A stretch of DNA of 64,000 nucleotides from Cerasicoccus sp. TK19100 (GTDB lineage Bacteria > Verrucomicrobiota > Verrucomicrobiia > Opitutales > Cerasicoccaceae): assembly GCF_027257155.1 (NCBI RefSeq), contig NZ_JAPWDU010000004.1, positions 372,001-436,000 on the forward strand, read 5' to 3'. The position numbers and the translations under genes are program-made. A model generated the notes under the pieces. It was not told where the DNA came from. It did no database searches and saw only the letters and a list, made by a program, of their open reading frames with translations. Positions within the stretch are counted from its first letter, which is position 1; the number at the start of each line of letters is the position of its first letter. This document shows, in pieces, positions 26,205 through 35,269 of the stretch.

Positions 26205-27080
26205 ATGCAACAAATCAACTACCATCATCTGAGGTACTTTTACGCTATCGTGCGCGAGGGCACCTTGACGGCCGCAGCTGCTCGAATGAATGTTTCGCAG
26301 TCTTCGCTAAGCGTTCAGCTCAAACAACTGGAGGAGAATCTGCAGTGTGCCCTTTTCAACCGCATGCACAAGTCACTCCAACTGACAGAAGAAGGGCGCA
26401 TGGTTTTTGACTATGCGGAAACGATTTTTCGCACTGGCGACGAGATGCTGGCGACACTTCAGAACCGCAGCGGAAAGTATAAAGAAGTGCTTCGCGTTGG
26501 TGCAGTGGCAACGCTTTCAAGAAACTTTCAACTTTCGTTTCTGAGGCCCGTCATTGATAATGAATCGGTTGAGGTAGTCATTACCTCCGCCAGCATGAGT
26601 GAGCTGCTCGGGCAATTGAATGCCCATACAATCGACTTGGTTTTATCGAACCGAGCAGTCAAACGCGACGGCGGCAATGCATGGCAGAGTAGACTCGTTG
26701 CTGAGCAGGTGATTAGCCTCATTGGTGGTAAGCAATATCGTAAGCGTCGTCGCTTTCGCTTTCCTGAAGACCTCAAGGATGTCCCCATGGTGCTTCCCAC
26801 AACCGAAAGTGAAATACGCAACCACTTTGATATTTTGATGACACAGCACGGTGTACGGCCATTGATTGCGGCTGAAGCCGATGACATGGCAATGTTGCGA
26901 CTACTCTCACGCGAGATCGACGGCATCTCGCTATTACCTCCTGTGGTTGTCCAAGATGAGCTGGAACAAGGTCTATTATTCGACCTCCATCAGCTTCCGA
27001 CGCTAAGCGAGCACTTCTACGCAATTACGATTGAACGCAAATACCCAAATCCACTTCTTCAACTGCTACTGAACGACTAG
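26205..27080 (+). CDS. LysR-family regulator, probably of dabBA
   Basis: A 291-residue LysR-type regulator. The N-terminal winged helix is MQQINYHHLRYFYAIVREG and AAARMNVSQSSLSVQLKQLEE, and the effector-binding domain covers about 90-290. The start NYHHLRYFxxIVREGTLT resembles the NhaR/CmpR-like subgroup with a YHHL instead of a FxxL start. A TTG at 26157 is in frame but would place 16 extra residues inside the dabB promoter, so ATG 26205 is preferred. Its divergent position strongly suggests control of dabBA in response to inorganic carbon, Na+ or pH; the signal is not visible. Confidence 0.88.
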   Translation: MQQINYHHLRYFYAIVREGTLTAAAARMNVSQSSLSVQLKQLEENLQCALFNRMHKSLQLTEEGRMVFDYAETIFRTGDEMLATLQNRSGKYKEVLRVGAVATLSRNFQLSFLRPVIDNESVEVVITSASMSELLGQLNAHTIDLVLSNRAVKRDGGNAWQSRLVAEQVISLIGGKQYRKRRRFRFPEDLKDVPMVLPTTESEIRNHFDILMTQHGVRPLIAAEADDMAMLRLLSREIDGISLLPPVVVQDELEQGLLFDLHQLPTLSEHFYAITIERKYPNPLLQLLLND

Positions 27081-27108
27081 CACGGAGCCCTTAAAAACCA
27101 GTCACCAG

Positions 27109-27390
27109 TTGATACGAAATTCGATTTATCATTGGGCGACGATGGATGCGGCGAAATATCAATCGGCCGAGCGCTGGCTCCCCCCGACCCCCGAGTGTGC
27201 GGACTTCATTCGTAAGGTGCTCGCGCGTATGGAACGTGATCCCGGCATGAGTACGCAAGCGGTGATCCGCCAGGCCGGAACCTTTCGCAGTTGTCGCCTG
27301 CGCGATGGGTTCATTGATTTTCAGACCTTCCGAAAGACCCCACAGTATGAGATGTATTTTAAACAGGGCGGGATCACTGACCGGATCTAG
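27109..27390 (+). CDS. Doubtful small gene
   Basis: A 93-codon frame with a normal-looking composition (a likely start is ATG 27142, MDAAKYQSAERW) but no recognised motif. It ends immediately before a broken PEP-CTERM gene. It may be a fragment of a larger lost gene or chance coding on the strand opposite an equally long open frame. Confidence 0.25.
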   Translation: MIRNSIYHWATMDAAKYQSAERWLPPTPECADFIRKVLARMERDPGMSTQAVIRQAGTFRSCRLRDGFIDFQTFRKTPQYEMYFKQGGITDRI

Positions 27391-27744
27391 TGCGTGTTTC
27401 CGGTCAACCAGGATGCCGAATCCCTGTTTTTTCGATCGGCACATACTGCGCAACCGATTTGCCCGGGGGCAACGGCGGTGGCGGAGGAGAGGGTTCCTTT
27501 TCACTCAATGGAGGTGATGGCGGAGCGGGAGCTGCGGGTCGCGCCGGTTCCACCGCCACCGCCGATTCAATCGACTCGATTCGAATTATATCAAAGGCAA
27601 ACGGATGACAGGGCATTTGATAACATCGTGATCGCCACTGAATACAGTGATTTAATCAACGCCGTTCCCGAACCATCGACTTATGCGGCCATATTCGGGA
27701 TCTGCACTTTGACCTTGGTCTCCATTTGTCGTCGTCGCGCTTAG
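27390..27744 (+). pseudogene. PEP-CTERM protein remnant with frameshift
   Basis: The upstream frame reads a glycine-rich segment (LPGGNGGGGG and GGDGGAGAAG, ending SIRIISKANG) and stops at 27608. The frame starting from 27394 then supplies DDRAFDNIVIATEYSDLINAVPEPSTY, a hydrophobic helix and CRRRA, the standard end of a PEP-CTERM protein. A single indel near 27600 would join them. No signal peptide is found upstream, so the 5' part is lost too. Confidence 0.7.
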
Positions 27745-28043
27745 CGGTTTCATCGCGATTCCGGCACCCACTCTACATCACCTTTTGGTAATTACGACAT
27801 GGAATTAAGATGCCCGCTCAGAGCGTAATCGATACAAATCCAGAAATTAACGCCAATGGCCGAGATGGAAGAATTTTCATGATTCAATCGTTTTATCATT
27901 CCAATTCCTCTGATCATATGTATGTTAATCTACAATAACCCGGTGAAATGATCAGATGAAGTAACTTTTCATTTCCAATTCATTACATCCAAAGAAAACG
28001 CGAAATTACTCACCACCAAATACTAACTCAAAATCCCCTCACT
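27745..28043. other. AT-rich upstream region of a PEP-CTERM gene, with inverted repeat
   Basis: No gene is seen. CTGATCAT (27910-27917) and ATGATCAG (27948-27955) form an 8-bp perfect inverted repeat with a 30-base spacer, about 90-130 bases ahead of the next start, placing it where an operator might lie. Confidence 0.35.
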
Positions 28044-28760
28044 ATGGTTAATACCCGTAAAATATTACTCTCCACACTTGTGCTCGCGCCAGCACTGCTG
28101 AGCGCACAAACGGTTCTCGTCGATTTCGGCGACGAAATCTATCAAACCACCGGTCAACCGGAAACGTGGAACAATGCTCACCTTGGCATTGTGCCCGGAG
28201 GGCAGACTGGTGAACTTTTCGCTGATATGCTGGACACCACAAACAATGGCACCGGCATCACTCTCACCATTACGAATGCATTTGGAGGTAGAAATGCTGG
28301 CGGCACCCAAGACGCCTCAGCGCCCTATCCCGTATCCGCAGTGCGAGACAGCTTTTACACAGCGACTGCCAGTGCTGGGGTGACCCCAGGCGATGGCTTA
28401 GGAGTGTTAGTGTTTTCGGGTCTCGACATAAGCAAGACATACGATTTCACGATGTTTGCCTCGCGTGGCGCATCTAGCGCTAGCGATAACCGCGAAACCG
28501 AATACGCTTTTGTTGGCGGCAACAACGCCACCGTTTACCTTGATGCAGCTGACAATGTAACCAGCACAGTCACTGCCTTTGGCATCAGCCCCAACGCCTC
28601 CGGTGAAATCACACTCACGGTTCAAAAGGGCCCCAACAATACAAGCGATTATTCATACCTCGGCTCACTGCAAATGACTGTGATCCCCGAGCCTAGCTCC
28701 ATGGCATTGCTCGTAGGCGCCATGGCCACTGGTTTCGTCATGTGGCGCCGTCGCCGCTAA
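28044..28760 (+). CDS. PEP-CTERM sorting domain protein
   Basis: A 238-residue exported protein. The signal peptide runs to about residue 21 (PALLSA). The body is one beta-rich domain (VLVDFGDE, GLDISKTYDFTMFASRG, DNRETEYAF). The C-terminal sorting signal is IPEPSSM, a hydrophobic helix and MWRRRR. The body is clearly related to the central domain of the SGNH hydrolase encoded next: both have DNRETxY, VxLDAAxNVxS, and an ASG/ATG then TVxKGxNNT series. Function unknown, likely surface or matrix binding. A strong terminator follows. Confidence 0.9.
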   Translation: MVNTRKILLSTLVLAPALLSAQTVLVDFGDEIYQTTGQPETWNNAHLGIVPGGQTGELFADMLDTTNNGTGITLTITNAFGGRNAGGTQDASAPYPVSAVRDSFYTATASAGVTPGDGLGVLVFSGLDISKTYDFTMFASRGASSASDNRETEYAFVGGNNATVYLDAADNVTSTVTAFGISPNASGEITLTVQKGPNNTSDYSYLGSLQMTVIPEPSSMALLVGAMATGFVMWRRRR

Positions 28761-28786
28761 AGCCCCACCAAAAGAATAGTTTTTCC

Positions 28787-28820
28787 AATGGTGGGTCTAA
28801 CTATAGACCCACCATTTTCG
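28787..28820 (+). terminator. Intrinsic terminator
   Basis: Perfect 13-bp stem AATGGTGGGTCTA / TAGACCCACCATT with a 4-base loop (28800-28803), followed by TTCGTTT. It ends the transcript of the PEP-CTERM gene. Confidence 0.9.
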
Positions 28821-28951
28821 TTTATGGCCTTTGAGGGCCACTAGCCAGCTTCCGGCTAGCATTCATTAAGGAAGACTACGACCAGGCCACGCGGCCACTT
28901 AACTCGATGAATCTGCCTAAGAGCAGATCGATTGCTTATCCCCCCTTTGAC

Positions 28952-30886
28952 ATGACTGCATTCCCTAAGTGCTTCATCATAAATCTTTTGGTTTTCCTAA
29001 CCCTGGCAAACCTGGCTAACGCAGAGAACAAAGTGTTGTTCCTAGGCAATAGCTTCACGCATGGCTCCGGCGGGGCGAAGAGTGTCCCAGTCATCTTTGA
29101 CGCCCTCGCGCGCGGAGCAGGCCAAGAGGATCCAACGACGGTCATGGCCGCTGTCAGCGGCAAGGATTATGAATATCACTACGAGAATCATCAGGCTGAA
29201 ATCGCTTCACAGCCGTGGACTCATGTAGTGATGCAAAATTATTCCACTGAGCCCACCCACATTGGCAGTGTTACTGACCATATGACTTACGGCACACTGC
29301 TGTATGGCTCCATCATGGCCAACAATCCCGACACGCAGGTCCATCTTTACCAAACCTGGGCGCGTTCAGCAACCCACTCCCTGATCACCGGGACCTCCAC
29401 CCCCACCTCCTTCGAGTCCACGGATGAAATGCTCGGCGAATTGGTCACGAATTACCAGGCGCTTGCGGACTCGCTCAACGCCGACCATCCGGATAACCCT
29501 CCAGTAAAAGTCGACCCGGTCGGCCAAGCATGGAATAATGCAGGTGGCAACCTTCACCCTAGCGACCCCAACTATATCGATCTTTTTGCGGGCGACGAAT
29601 ATCATGGCAACTCGCTGGGCTATTACCTCTCCGCCTGCGTCCACTACGCGGCGATTTATCAAGCTAGTCCGGTGGGGCTCTACAGCACATCAGAGGTCAT
29701 CGCTCTGGGCTTAAACCTCAATGCAACTGAAGCCGCTTTCGTCGAAAACATCGCTTGGCAAACGGTTGTCGCCGCAGGCTTGGTCCAAACTCCGCCTGAT
29801 ACCACTCCACCCGTCTGGACAGGCCTGACTCAATCAGATGCCAGTACACTGGTTCTCCAGTTCGACGATGTACTCGACGAAGCTACAGCCCTCGACCCAA
29901 GCAACTACACCATCATCAACCGTGGCAATCGCGTGGCGGTTGACAGCGTGTCAATTAACGGCATGGGCAATAGCATAACACTTACAACCACCATCGAAGT
30001 CGTTGGCAATGTCTTGGTGGAAATCACGACCGGCCTCCAGGATGACGCAGGTAATCCATTGGCCGAAGCCACACGCATGACCCTACAAGCTGGGCAGGTG
30101 CACAACCTTATTTACCTCGACTTCGGGGGCGGCAACACTGTCACCGGCACCAGCGAGACCTGGAACATGGTCGCGGTCGATAGTACGATCCGAAATGCTG
30201 TCGGCAACGGAACCGGCACGCCCGCAGAACTCGTCGGCGATTTACTTAATGCAAGTGGGCAGTCCACCGGCATCTCACTGACAATGACTGACACCGTTGG
30301 CGGCAGCAATCAGAATGGCACAACCGCCGGCCCCTACCCTAGCGGCGCAACTTCGGATAGCCTATATGGCCAAAACGGAACCTGGAGCAGCTTCACGGAT
30401 AATGGTCAGGCTGTGTTCATCTTTTCCAACCTCGATCCCGCCACCTCCTACAGCTTTACCTTCTACGCTTCCCGAACCTCGGTTTCGGATAATCGCGAAA
30501 CTCAGTATACGCTAACCGGCAGCAGCAGCCGCTCAGTCACCCTCGATGCGGCCAACAATGTTTCCTCCACCGCTCAAATTAACGACATGCAGCCCAATGC
30601 TACGGGAGACATGATACTCACCGTCAGTAAGGGTGCCAATAATACGAACAGCAATGGCTTCTTCTATATCGGTGCCGTCATCATCGACAACCAACAGGCC
30701 AACTCTCCTGAGCTATACAAACCGGTCTCCCTGGGCAATAACATCATTATCGACTGGAGTGGTGCCGGACAACTGTGGGTCAGCGACAATCTAAGCAATT
30801 GGTCACTAGTCACGCCGCAACCCACGCCGCCATTTACCGACACCATTTCATCCGAAGGGCAACGTTTCTATCGGATCGAGTATTAG
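28952..30886 (+). CDS. Secreted SGNH/GDSL-type hydrolase with extra beta domains
   Basis: A 644-residue exported esterase-like enzyme. After the signal peptide (LLVFLTLANLANA) comes block I as FLGNSFTHG, giving the nucleophile Ser. VVMQNYS is in place of the usual block III region, and a His follows in GDEYHGNSLGYYLSA. About residue 285 onwards is an Ig-like unit (DTTPPVWTGLTQSDASTLVLQF), then the domain shared with the PEP-CTERM protein upstream, then a short sandwich ending GQRFYRIEY typical of verrucomicrobial secreted proteins. It may deacetylate a polysaccharide. ATG 28952 gives a standard signal peptide; ATG 28907 would add 15 residues. Confidence 0.82.
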   Translation: MTAFPKCFIINLLVFLTLANLANAENKVLFLGNSFTHGSGGAKSVPVIFDALARGAGQEDPTTVMAAVSGKDYEYHYENHQAEIASQPWTHVVMQNYSTEPTHIGSVTDHMTYGTLLYGSIMANNPDTQVHLYQTWARSATHSLITGTSTPTSFESTDEMLGELVTNYQALADSLNADHPDNPPVKVDPVGQAWNNAGGNLHPSDPNYIDLFAGDEYHGNSLGYYLSACVHYAAIYQASPVGLYSTSEVIALGLNLNATEAAFVENIAWQTVVAAGLVQTPPDTTPPVWTGLTQSDASTLVLQFDDVLDEATALDPSNYTIINRGNRVAVDSVSINGMGNSITLTTTIEVVGNVLVEITTGLQDDAGNPLAEATRMTLQAGQVHNLIYLDFGGGNTVTGTSETWNMVAVDSTIRNAVGNGTGTPAELVGDLLNASGQSTGISLTMTDTVGGSNQNGTTAGPYPSGATSDSLYGQNGTWSSFTDNGQAVFIFSNLDPATSYSFTFYASRTSVSDNRETQYTLTGSSSRSVTLDAANNVSSTAQINDMQPNATGDMILTVSKGANNTNSNGFFYIGAVIIDNQQANSPELYKPVSLGNNIIIDWSGAGQLWVSDNLSNWSLVTPQPTPPFTDTISSEGQRFYRIEY

Positions 30887-30928
30887 CCTCAAAGCAGACG
30901 ATATCTGAGCAGACGTTGTTAAAACTGA

Positions 30929-31408
30929 AAGTGCCCCATATTCATCGGTGGGCATTCCGCCGGGGCATACATCGCCTCAATGCTTGCGTTGGACCCTCAA
31001 TACCTGGCTGATGCCGGCGTGGACGTATCGGCCATCGGCGGGTTCATTCCAGTCAGTGGGCAAGTGATGACACACTTTACCGTGGCAAAGGAAAAAGGCA
31101 TTAAGCGCCCGGCAATCTACGCAGACGCCGCGGCACCCATCTACCACATTCAAAAAGAGACACCCCCGATACTGATTATTATCGGAGGGGATGACTGGCC
31201 CGCCCGCTTGGAGGAAAATCGCTATTTCGTGGCGGCAATGCGCAAAGTCGCCCAAAATGAAAGCATAAGCTTAGTTGAAGTCCCTGAGCGAAACCATGGA
31301 GGAATCCTCAAAGAGATGGCATCGCCCGATGATCCAGCGGCAGTCGCCTCCATGCATTTCATGCGAACCGGAGAGCTACCGGCAGACCAGTTAATAAAGG
31401 ATTACTGA
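30929..31408 (+). pseudogene. Alpha/beta hydrolase, C-terminal remnant
   Basis: The open frame starts directly after a stop at 30926-30928 with no start codon and runs IFIGGHSAGAYIASM, the nucleophile elbow GxSxG. Later come IIGGDDWPAR (catalytic acid region) and PERNHGG (catalytic His). This is the C-terminal half of a BD-FAE/esterase-like hydrolase; the oxyanion HGGG part that should precede it is gone. An internal Met (30980) could start a shorter protein, but it would lack the catalytic serine. Confidence 0.75.
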
Positions 31409-31534
31409 GAATAAACTCAGCAGTCATTTGTTGAAAGGTGCGCCTCCCCTTGCTGCGCATCTTCGACTGGATTATCCAATCGGCGCTGCACGCTTTCTAG
31501 TCCGCGAAGAGCCACATTGCTTATGACCTTCATA

Positions 31535-31675
31535 GGCATGACCTACGCCGACAAACTTTTCGATGCCTTCCAAAGGCTGCACACAGTTGACGAGTTTGAG
31601 AGCTCCGGCATTGGCCTGCCCACTGTTAAGCGAGCGATTCTCCTCCAAGGGGGGTTTGGTTTCGGCAATCGGTAA
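31535..31675 (+). pseudogene. Histidine kinase C-terminal remnant
   Basis: The frame reads [21 protein letters not shown], then [19 protein letters not shown], stopping at 31673-31675. This matches the G1-to-G2 end of the ATPase domain of phytochrome-like kinases (DKLFxxFQRLHxxxEFxGTGIGLAxVxRIIxRHGG). Upstream sequence in the frame has no kinase features. The fragment lies about 120 bases before an Rcp1-type response regulator, its natural partner. Confidence 0.7.
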
Positions 31676-31798
31676 GCTAAACGAGGGTGCTACTTTCTGC
31701 TTCTCACTCACAGATTAATCTATTAGCATCAAATTAACATATCAATAACCAAATATCACTAAGCACCCCGCCCTTCATCGACGACAACAGGAGACACG

Positions 31799-32257
31799 AT
31801 GTACAACCTCGAAGCGAATACCACGATACTGTTGGTAGAAGACAACCCCGACGACGTAATCCTCACCCTTCGCGCATTCAAAAAAAATGGAATCTCGAAT
31901 GAAATCATCGTGGCTAACGATGGCGTCGAGGCGCTGGACTATCTTTTCGCCGAGGGGGAATACGCTGGCCGTGATTCCAGTGTCATGCCCGGCTTGATTC
32001 TCTTGGATTTAAAGCTGCCGAAAATCGATGGCCATGCTGTTTTGCGGCAGCTACGCGCGAATGAAAAGACGAAATACCTGCCGGTGGTTATCTTAACGTC
32101 ATCCGCGGAGGAGAGCGATCTGATCCAGAGCTACGCCAGCGGCTGCAACAGCTACATTCAAAAGCCCGTTGATTTCGTCCAATTCGCGGAAGCGATCCAA
32201 CAGCTTGGCCTATATTGGGTAGTGCTCAATCGTAGGCCAATGTTCGAGCAGCAATAG
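31799..32257 (+). CDS. Single-domain response regulator (Rcp1-like)
   Basis: A 152-residue stand-alone receiver. Acidic pocket in LLVEDNPDD, phosphoacceptor Asp70 in [12 protein letters not shown], Thr/Ser in [10 protein letters not shown], Lys in YIQKPVDF. There is no output domain. This type usually works with phytochrome-like kinases. CAGGAG lies 8 bases before the ATG. The kinase remnant just upstream suggests the original partner has been lost; the hybrid kinase 46 bases downstream may now be the partner. Confidence 0.93.
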   Translation: MYNLEANTTILLVEDNPDDVILTLRAFKKNGISNEIIVANDGVEALDYLFAEGEYAGRDSSVMPGLILLDLKLPKIDGHAVLRQLRANEKTKYLPVVILTSSAEESDLIQSYASGCNSYIQKPVDFVQFAEAIQQLGLYWVVLNRRPMFEQQ

Positions 32258-32303
32258 GACAACCCGAAAAGAACCTTTAAATTTCAAACGCGACCACCCT
32301 CAG

Positions 32304-34652
32304 ATGAAACTAAAAGCACTCATTGTTGAAGACTCTGAAGCGGATGCGCTGATGGTTGTCCGCAAACTGAAGCAAGGTGGCTACCAACTGCAATGGCGTC
32401 GTGTACAAACCCGGGATGACTTTTTGGCCGCTCTCGACTCCGAGGACTGGGATATCATTTTATCCGATTACAACATACCGAATTTCGGAGCGCCATACGC
32501 CCTGGCAATTATCCGAGAACAAAATCGAGACTTACCCTTCATTGCCATATCCGGTGCCGTAGGAGAGGAAAAAGCGGTCGAGCTAATGAAAGCTGGAGCC
32601 CACGATTTTCTTCTCAAAGATTCACTGGCTCGTCTCGCACCTGCCGTCCAACGGGAGCTAAAGGAAGTTGAAAACCGCCGCCTACGACAATTCGCCGAAG
32701 AACAGGCCAAATTCGCCGCCGCAAAGCTTCAACAAACCCAAAATTTGCTCGCTGAATCACAGCGGGTCGCCGGAATTGGTAGTTGGCATTGGTCGCTCTC
32801 AGATCAAAAGACAACTTGGACTGATGCCATGTTTCCCATCTTCGGCGTCGAGCCGCAAGCGATCACCTACGACTTGATCAAAAGCCTCATCCACTCGGAT
32901 CAAGTTGACTGGTGGGAAGATTATCTGGCAGAAAAAATCGAGAACGCTGACCAACCATTTGACATCGATTTCCGCATTGTGAAGCCAGATGGGTCCATTG
33001 CGTGGATTCACAACGAAGCCTCAGTAATCCGCGATGAAGACGGCAAGGCAATAAGCATGATTGGCACCAGCCAGGATTTCACCGAGCGCAAGCTGTTCGA
33101 AATGGAGTTGGAGACGCAGAAAGAAATGTTCGAATTGGTCATCAACTCCGTACCGATCAACATTTTTTGGAAAGACCTGAACTCCGTCTACATGGGCTGT
33201 AATAGAACCTTTGCGAAATCAGCAGGCGGTCTAAAGGTAAGACAGATTACCGGCATGCGAGATGAAGAGCTCACGTGGCACCGGCAAGCGGCAAAGTTTG
33301 TTGAAATCGACCGGGCTGTGCTAACGACTGGCAAACCCAAGCTTGGCTTTGAGGAAAGTTTCACCACCGAAGACGGTGCGACCAGATGGTGGCATACTAG
33401 CAAGCTTCCGCTCAAGAATCGCAGCGGAGAAGTGATCGGGCTGCTCGGCGTATCGGAAGACATCACTGAGAGCCGTAAAGTCGAGGAACACCTCCGCCAG
33501 ACGCAGAAGCTCGAAGCGGTAGGACAACTTGCCGGCGGCGTGGCGCACGACCTGAACAACATGCTGATGGGGATCATCGGCTACACTGACCTTTGCCGGG
33601 CAAAGCTGGAAGAGACACACCCCATCTCTCCCTGGCTTCAACAGGTCAGCAAGGCCGCCGAGCGCTCGGAAGGCGTGGTGCAGCAGTTGTTGGCGTTTTC
33701 CCGCAAGCAAACGATCAAGCCCAAGGTGCTTGATCTCAACGACACCGTCGCCAACATGCTGAAGATGTTGCACCGCCTGATTGGCGAAGACATCGAACTG
33801 CTTTGGCACCCTGGAAAAGACTTGCTCCCGTTAAAAATCGACCCAGTTCAAGTCGACCAGATCCTGGCCAACCTGTGCGTCAACTCCCGTGATGCCATCG
33901 GCGGCGTAGGCCAAATTGTCATTGATACCGCCAACGCATCGCTGGACGAAGAATTCTGCGCCGCCAACCCCGAACTCAATCCCGGAACTTATGTCATGCT
34001 CTCCGTTCAGGACGACGGCTGCGGCATAGACGAAAAAATACTTGCGAACATTTTCGAACCTTTTTTCACGACCAAAGAAGAGGGAAAAGGCACTGGCCTC
34101 GGTCTCGCAACCGTCTATGGAATCGTGAAACAGAACATGGGAGTCATCCGCGTCGAAAGCACGCCAGGCAACGGCTCAACATTTCGCATTTATTTCCCAG
34201 CGGCGACGGACGCCATAGAGCACTCAGGGTCCAAGAAGCAAACAAAGGATATGCCCCGCGGTTCGGAAACCGTGTTACTCGTTGAAGACGAAGATACCGT
34301 CCGCGATACAACCAGGATATTCCTCAAAGAGCTCGGCTACACCGTGATCTGCGCCAAGATACCAGCCGAGGCTTTTGAGCTCATCAATTATCGACTCGGC
34401 ACTATCGATCTGCTCATCACTGATGTGGTCATGCCCGGCATGAACGGCCGGGAACTCGCGCTGCGACTCCTATCGAAGCATCCGAAGTTGAAGGTGCTCT
34501 ATATGTCCGGATATACAGCGGATGTAATCGCCAACCGTGGAGTCATCGAGGATGGTGTCGAATTTCTCTCGAAGCCTTTTCGGCAAGAAGTCCTAGCCCG
34601 CAAGCTACGTAGCATGCTTGATGTCGGTGTGAGCGCTACCAATCACCAGTAA
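32304..34652 (+). CDS. Hybrid sensor kinase REC-PAS-PAS-HisKA-HATPase-REC
   Basis: A 782-residue soluble phosphorelay protein without membrane helices. In order: receiver (1-120, Asp55 in IILSDYNIP); a coiled linker; PAS (about 155-260); PAS (about 270-390); HisKA with His415 in [14 protein letters not shown]; ATPase with [17 protein letters not shown] and [15 protein letters not shown]; and a second receiver (about 655-775, [13 protein letters not shown]). It receives a signal through the N-terminal receiver or the PAS domains and can auto-transfer to its own C-terminal receiver. Paired with the Rcp1-like regulator upstream, probably in one transcript. The input is unknown. Confidence 0.93.
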   Translation: MKLKALIVEDSEADALMVVRKLKQGGYQLQWRRVQTRDDFLAALDSEDWDIILSDYNIPNFGAPYALAIIREQNRDLPFIAISGAVGEEKAVELMKAGAHDFLLKDSLARLAPAVQRELKEVENRRLRQFAEEQAKFAAAKLQQTQNLLAESQRVAGIGSWHWSLSDQKTTWTDAMFPIFGVEPQAITYDLIKSLIHSDQVDWWEDYLAEKIENADQPFDIDFRIVKPDGSIAWIHNEASVIRDEDGKAISMIGTSQDFTERKLFEMELETQKEMFELVINSVPINIFWKDLNSVYMGCNRTFAKSAGGLKVRQITGMRDEELTWHRQAAKFVEIDRAVLTTGKPKLGFEESFTTEDGATRWWHTSKLPLKNRSGEVIGLLGVSEDITESRKVEEHLRQTQKLEAVGQLAGGVAHDLNNMLMGIIGYTDLCRAKLEETHPISPWLQQVSKAAERSEGVVQQLLAFSRKQTIKPKVLDLNDTVANMLKMLHRLIGEDIELLWHPGKDLLPLKIDPVQVDQILANLCVNSRDAIGGVGQIVIDTANASLDEEFCAANPELNPGTYVMLSVQDDGCGIDEKILANIFEPFFTTKEEGKGTGLGLATVYGIVKQNMGVIRVESTPGNGSTFRIYFPAATDAIEHSGSKKQTKDMPRGSETVLLVEDEDTVRDTTRIFLKELGYTVICAKIPAEAFELINYRLGTIDLLITDVVMPGMNGRELALRLLSKHPKLKVLYMSGYTADVIANRGVIEDGVEFLSKPFRQEVLARKLRSMLDVGVSATNHQ

Positions 34653-35269
34653 ACCCTGGCTGGGCTCGCCTACTCCCCTCGGCGAATCGACACGATCGCA
34701 TCGGCACGCAAACTCTCAAACTCCGCCCGCTACTACCGCGCCGGAGTCATTTATCGCGCCATTTTGCTTCCATACCCCGTCCATCAGAAGCCAATTGGGG
34801 ATACGCAGCGGTCAGCGCCATTCCATCCGCGCGACAGGTGCAAATTTCGCGCTCAACCTAATGCAACCCGCTGACGAGGAAAGTGGATCGTACAGACACG
34901 AACAAGTCAGCGACGCGCCACATCAGAAAAGAACAGAGAACTTGTCAGGAATCGTTTGCAGGAATAAGCCGTGAATATGCTATTATTGGACTAAACACAG
35001 CTGCAAAGACGCTTTTCACAACATAACCCCATCTTGTTTACCTCAACCAAAGAATATTCCAGGTCAGATTTCACCTAGTGCTAGACTGCCCAATAGCAAG
35101 AGACACACGGCACACAGCCACGATGCTCGCGGTGGTCTCGAGATGCTTCTATTCATGGCCTGAAGCCCCAATAGAATAACCCATGATATTAGGCATACCT
35201 TACAAACATAACGCCAAGTATCTGTTTACCAAACGTATGACCATCCGATTTAATTAACAAATCCCCAGT
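34653..35269. other. 617-base non-coding gap
   Basis: Stops in all frames and no RNA gene, repeat or convincing terminator seen. The last 100 bases are AT-rich and probably hold the promoter of the pilin-like operon. Confidence 0.5.

Noticed and set aside
27091-27504. 137-codon minus-strand frame
   Set aside because: Competes with the plus-strand frame and PEP-CTERM remnant; no motif seen on this strand.
31472-31711. 79-codon minus-strand frame
   Set aside because: The plus strand here encodes a clear histidine kinase remnant, so the minus frame is its shadow.
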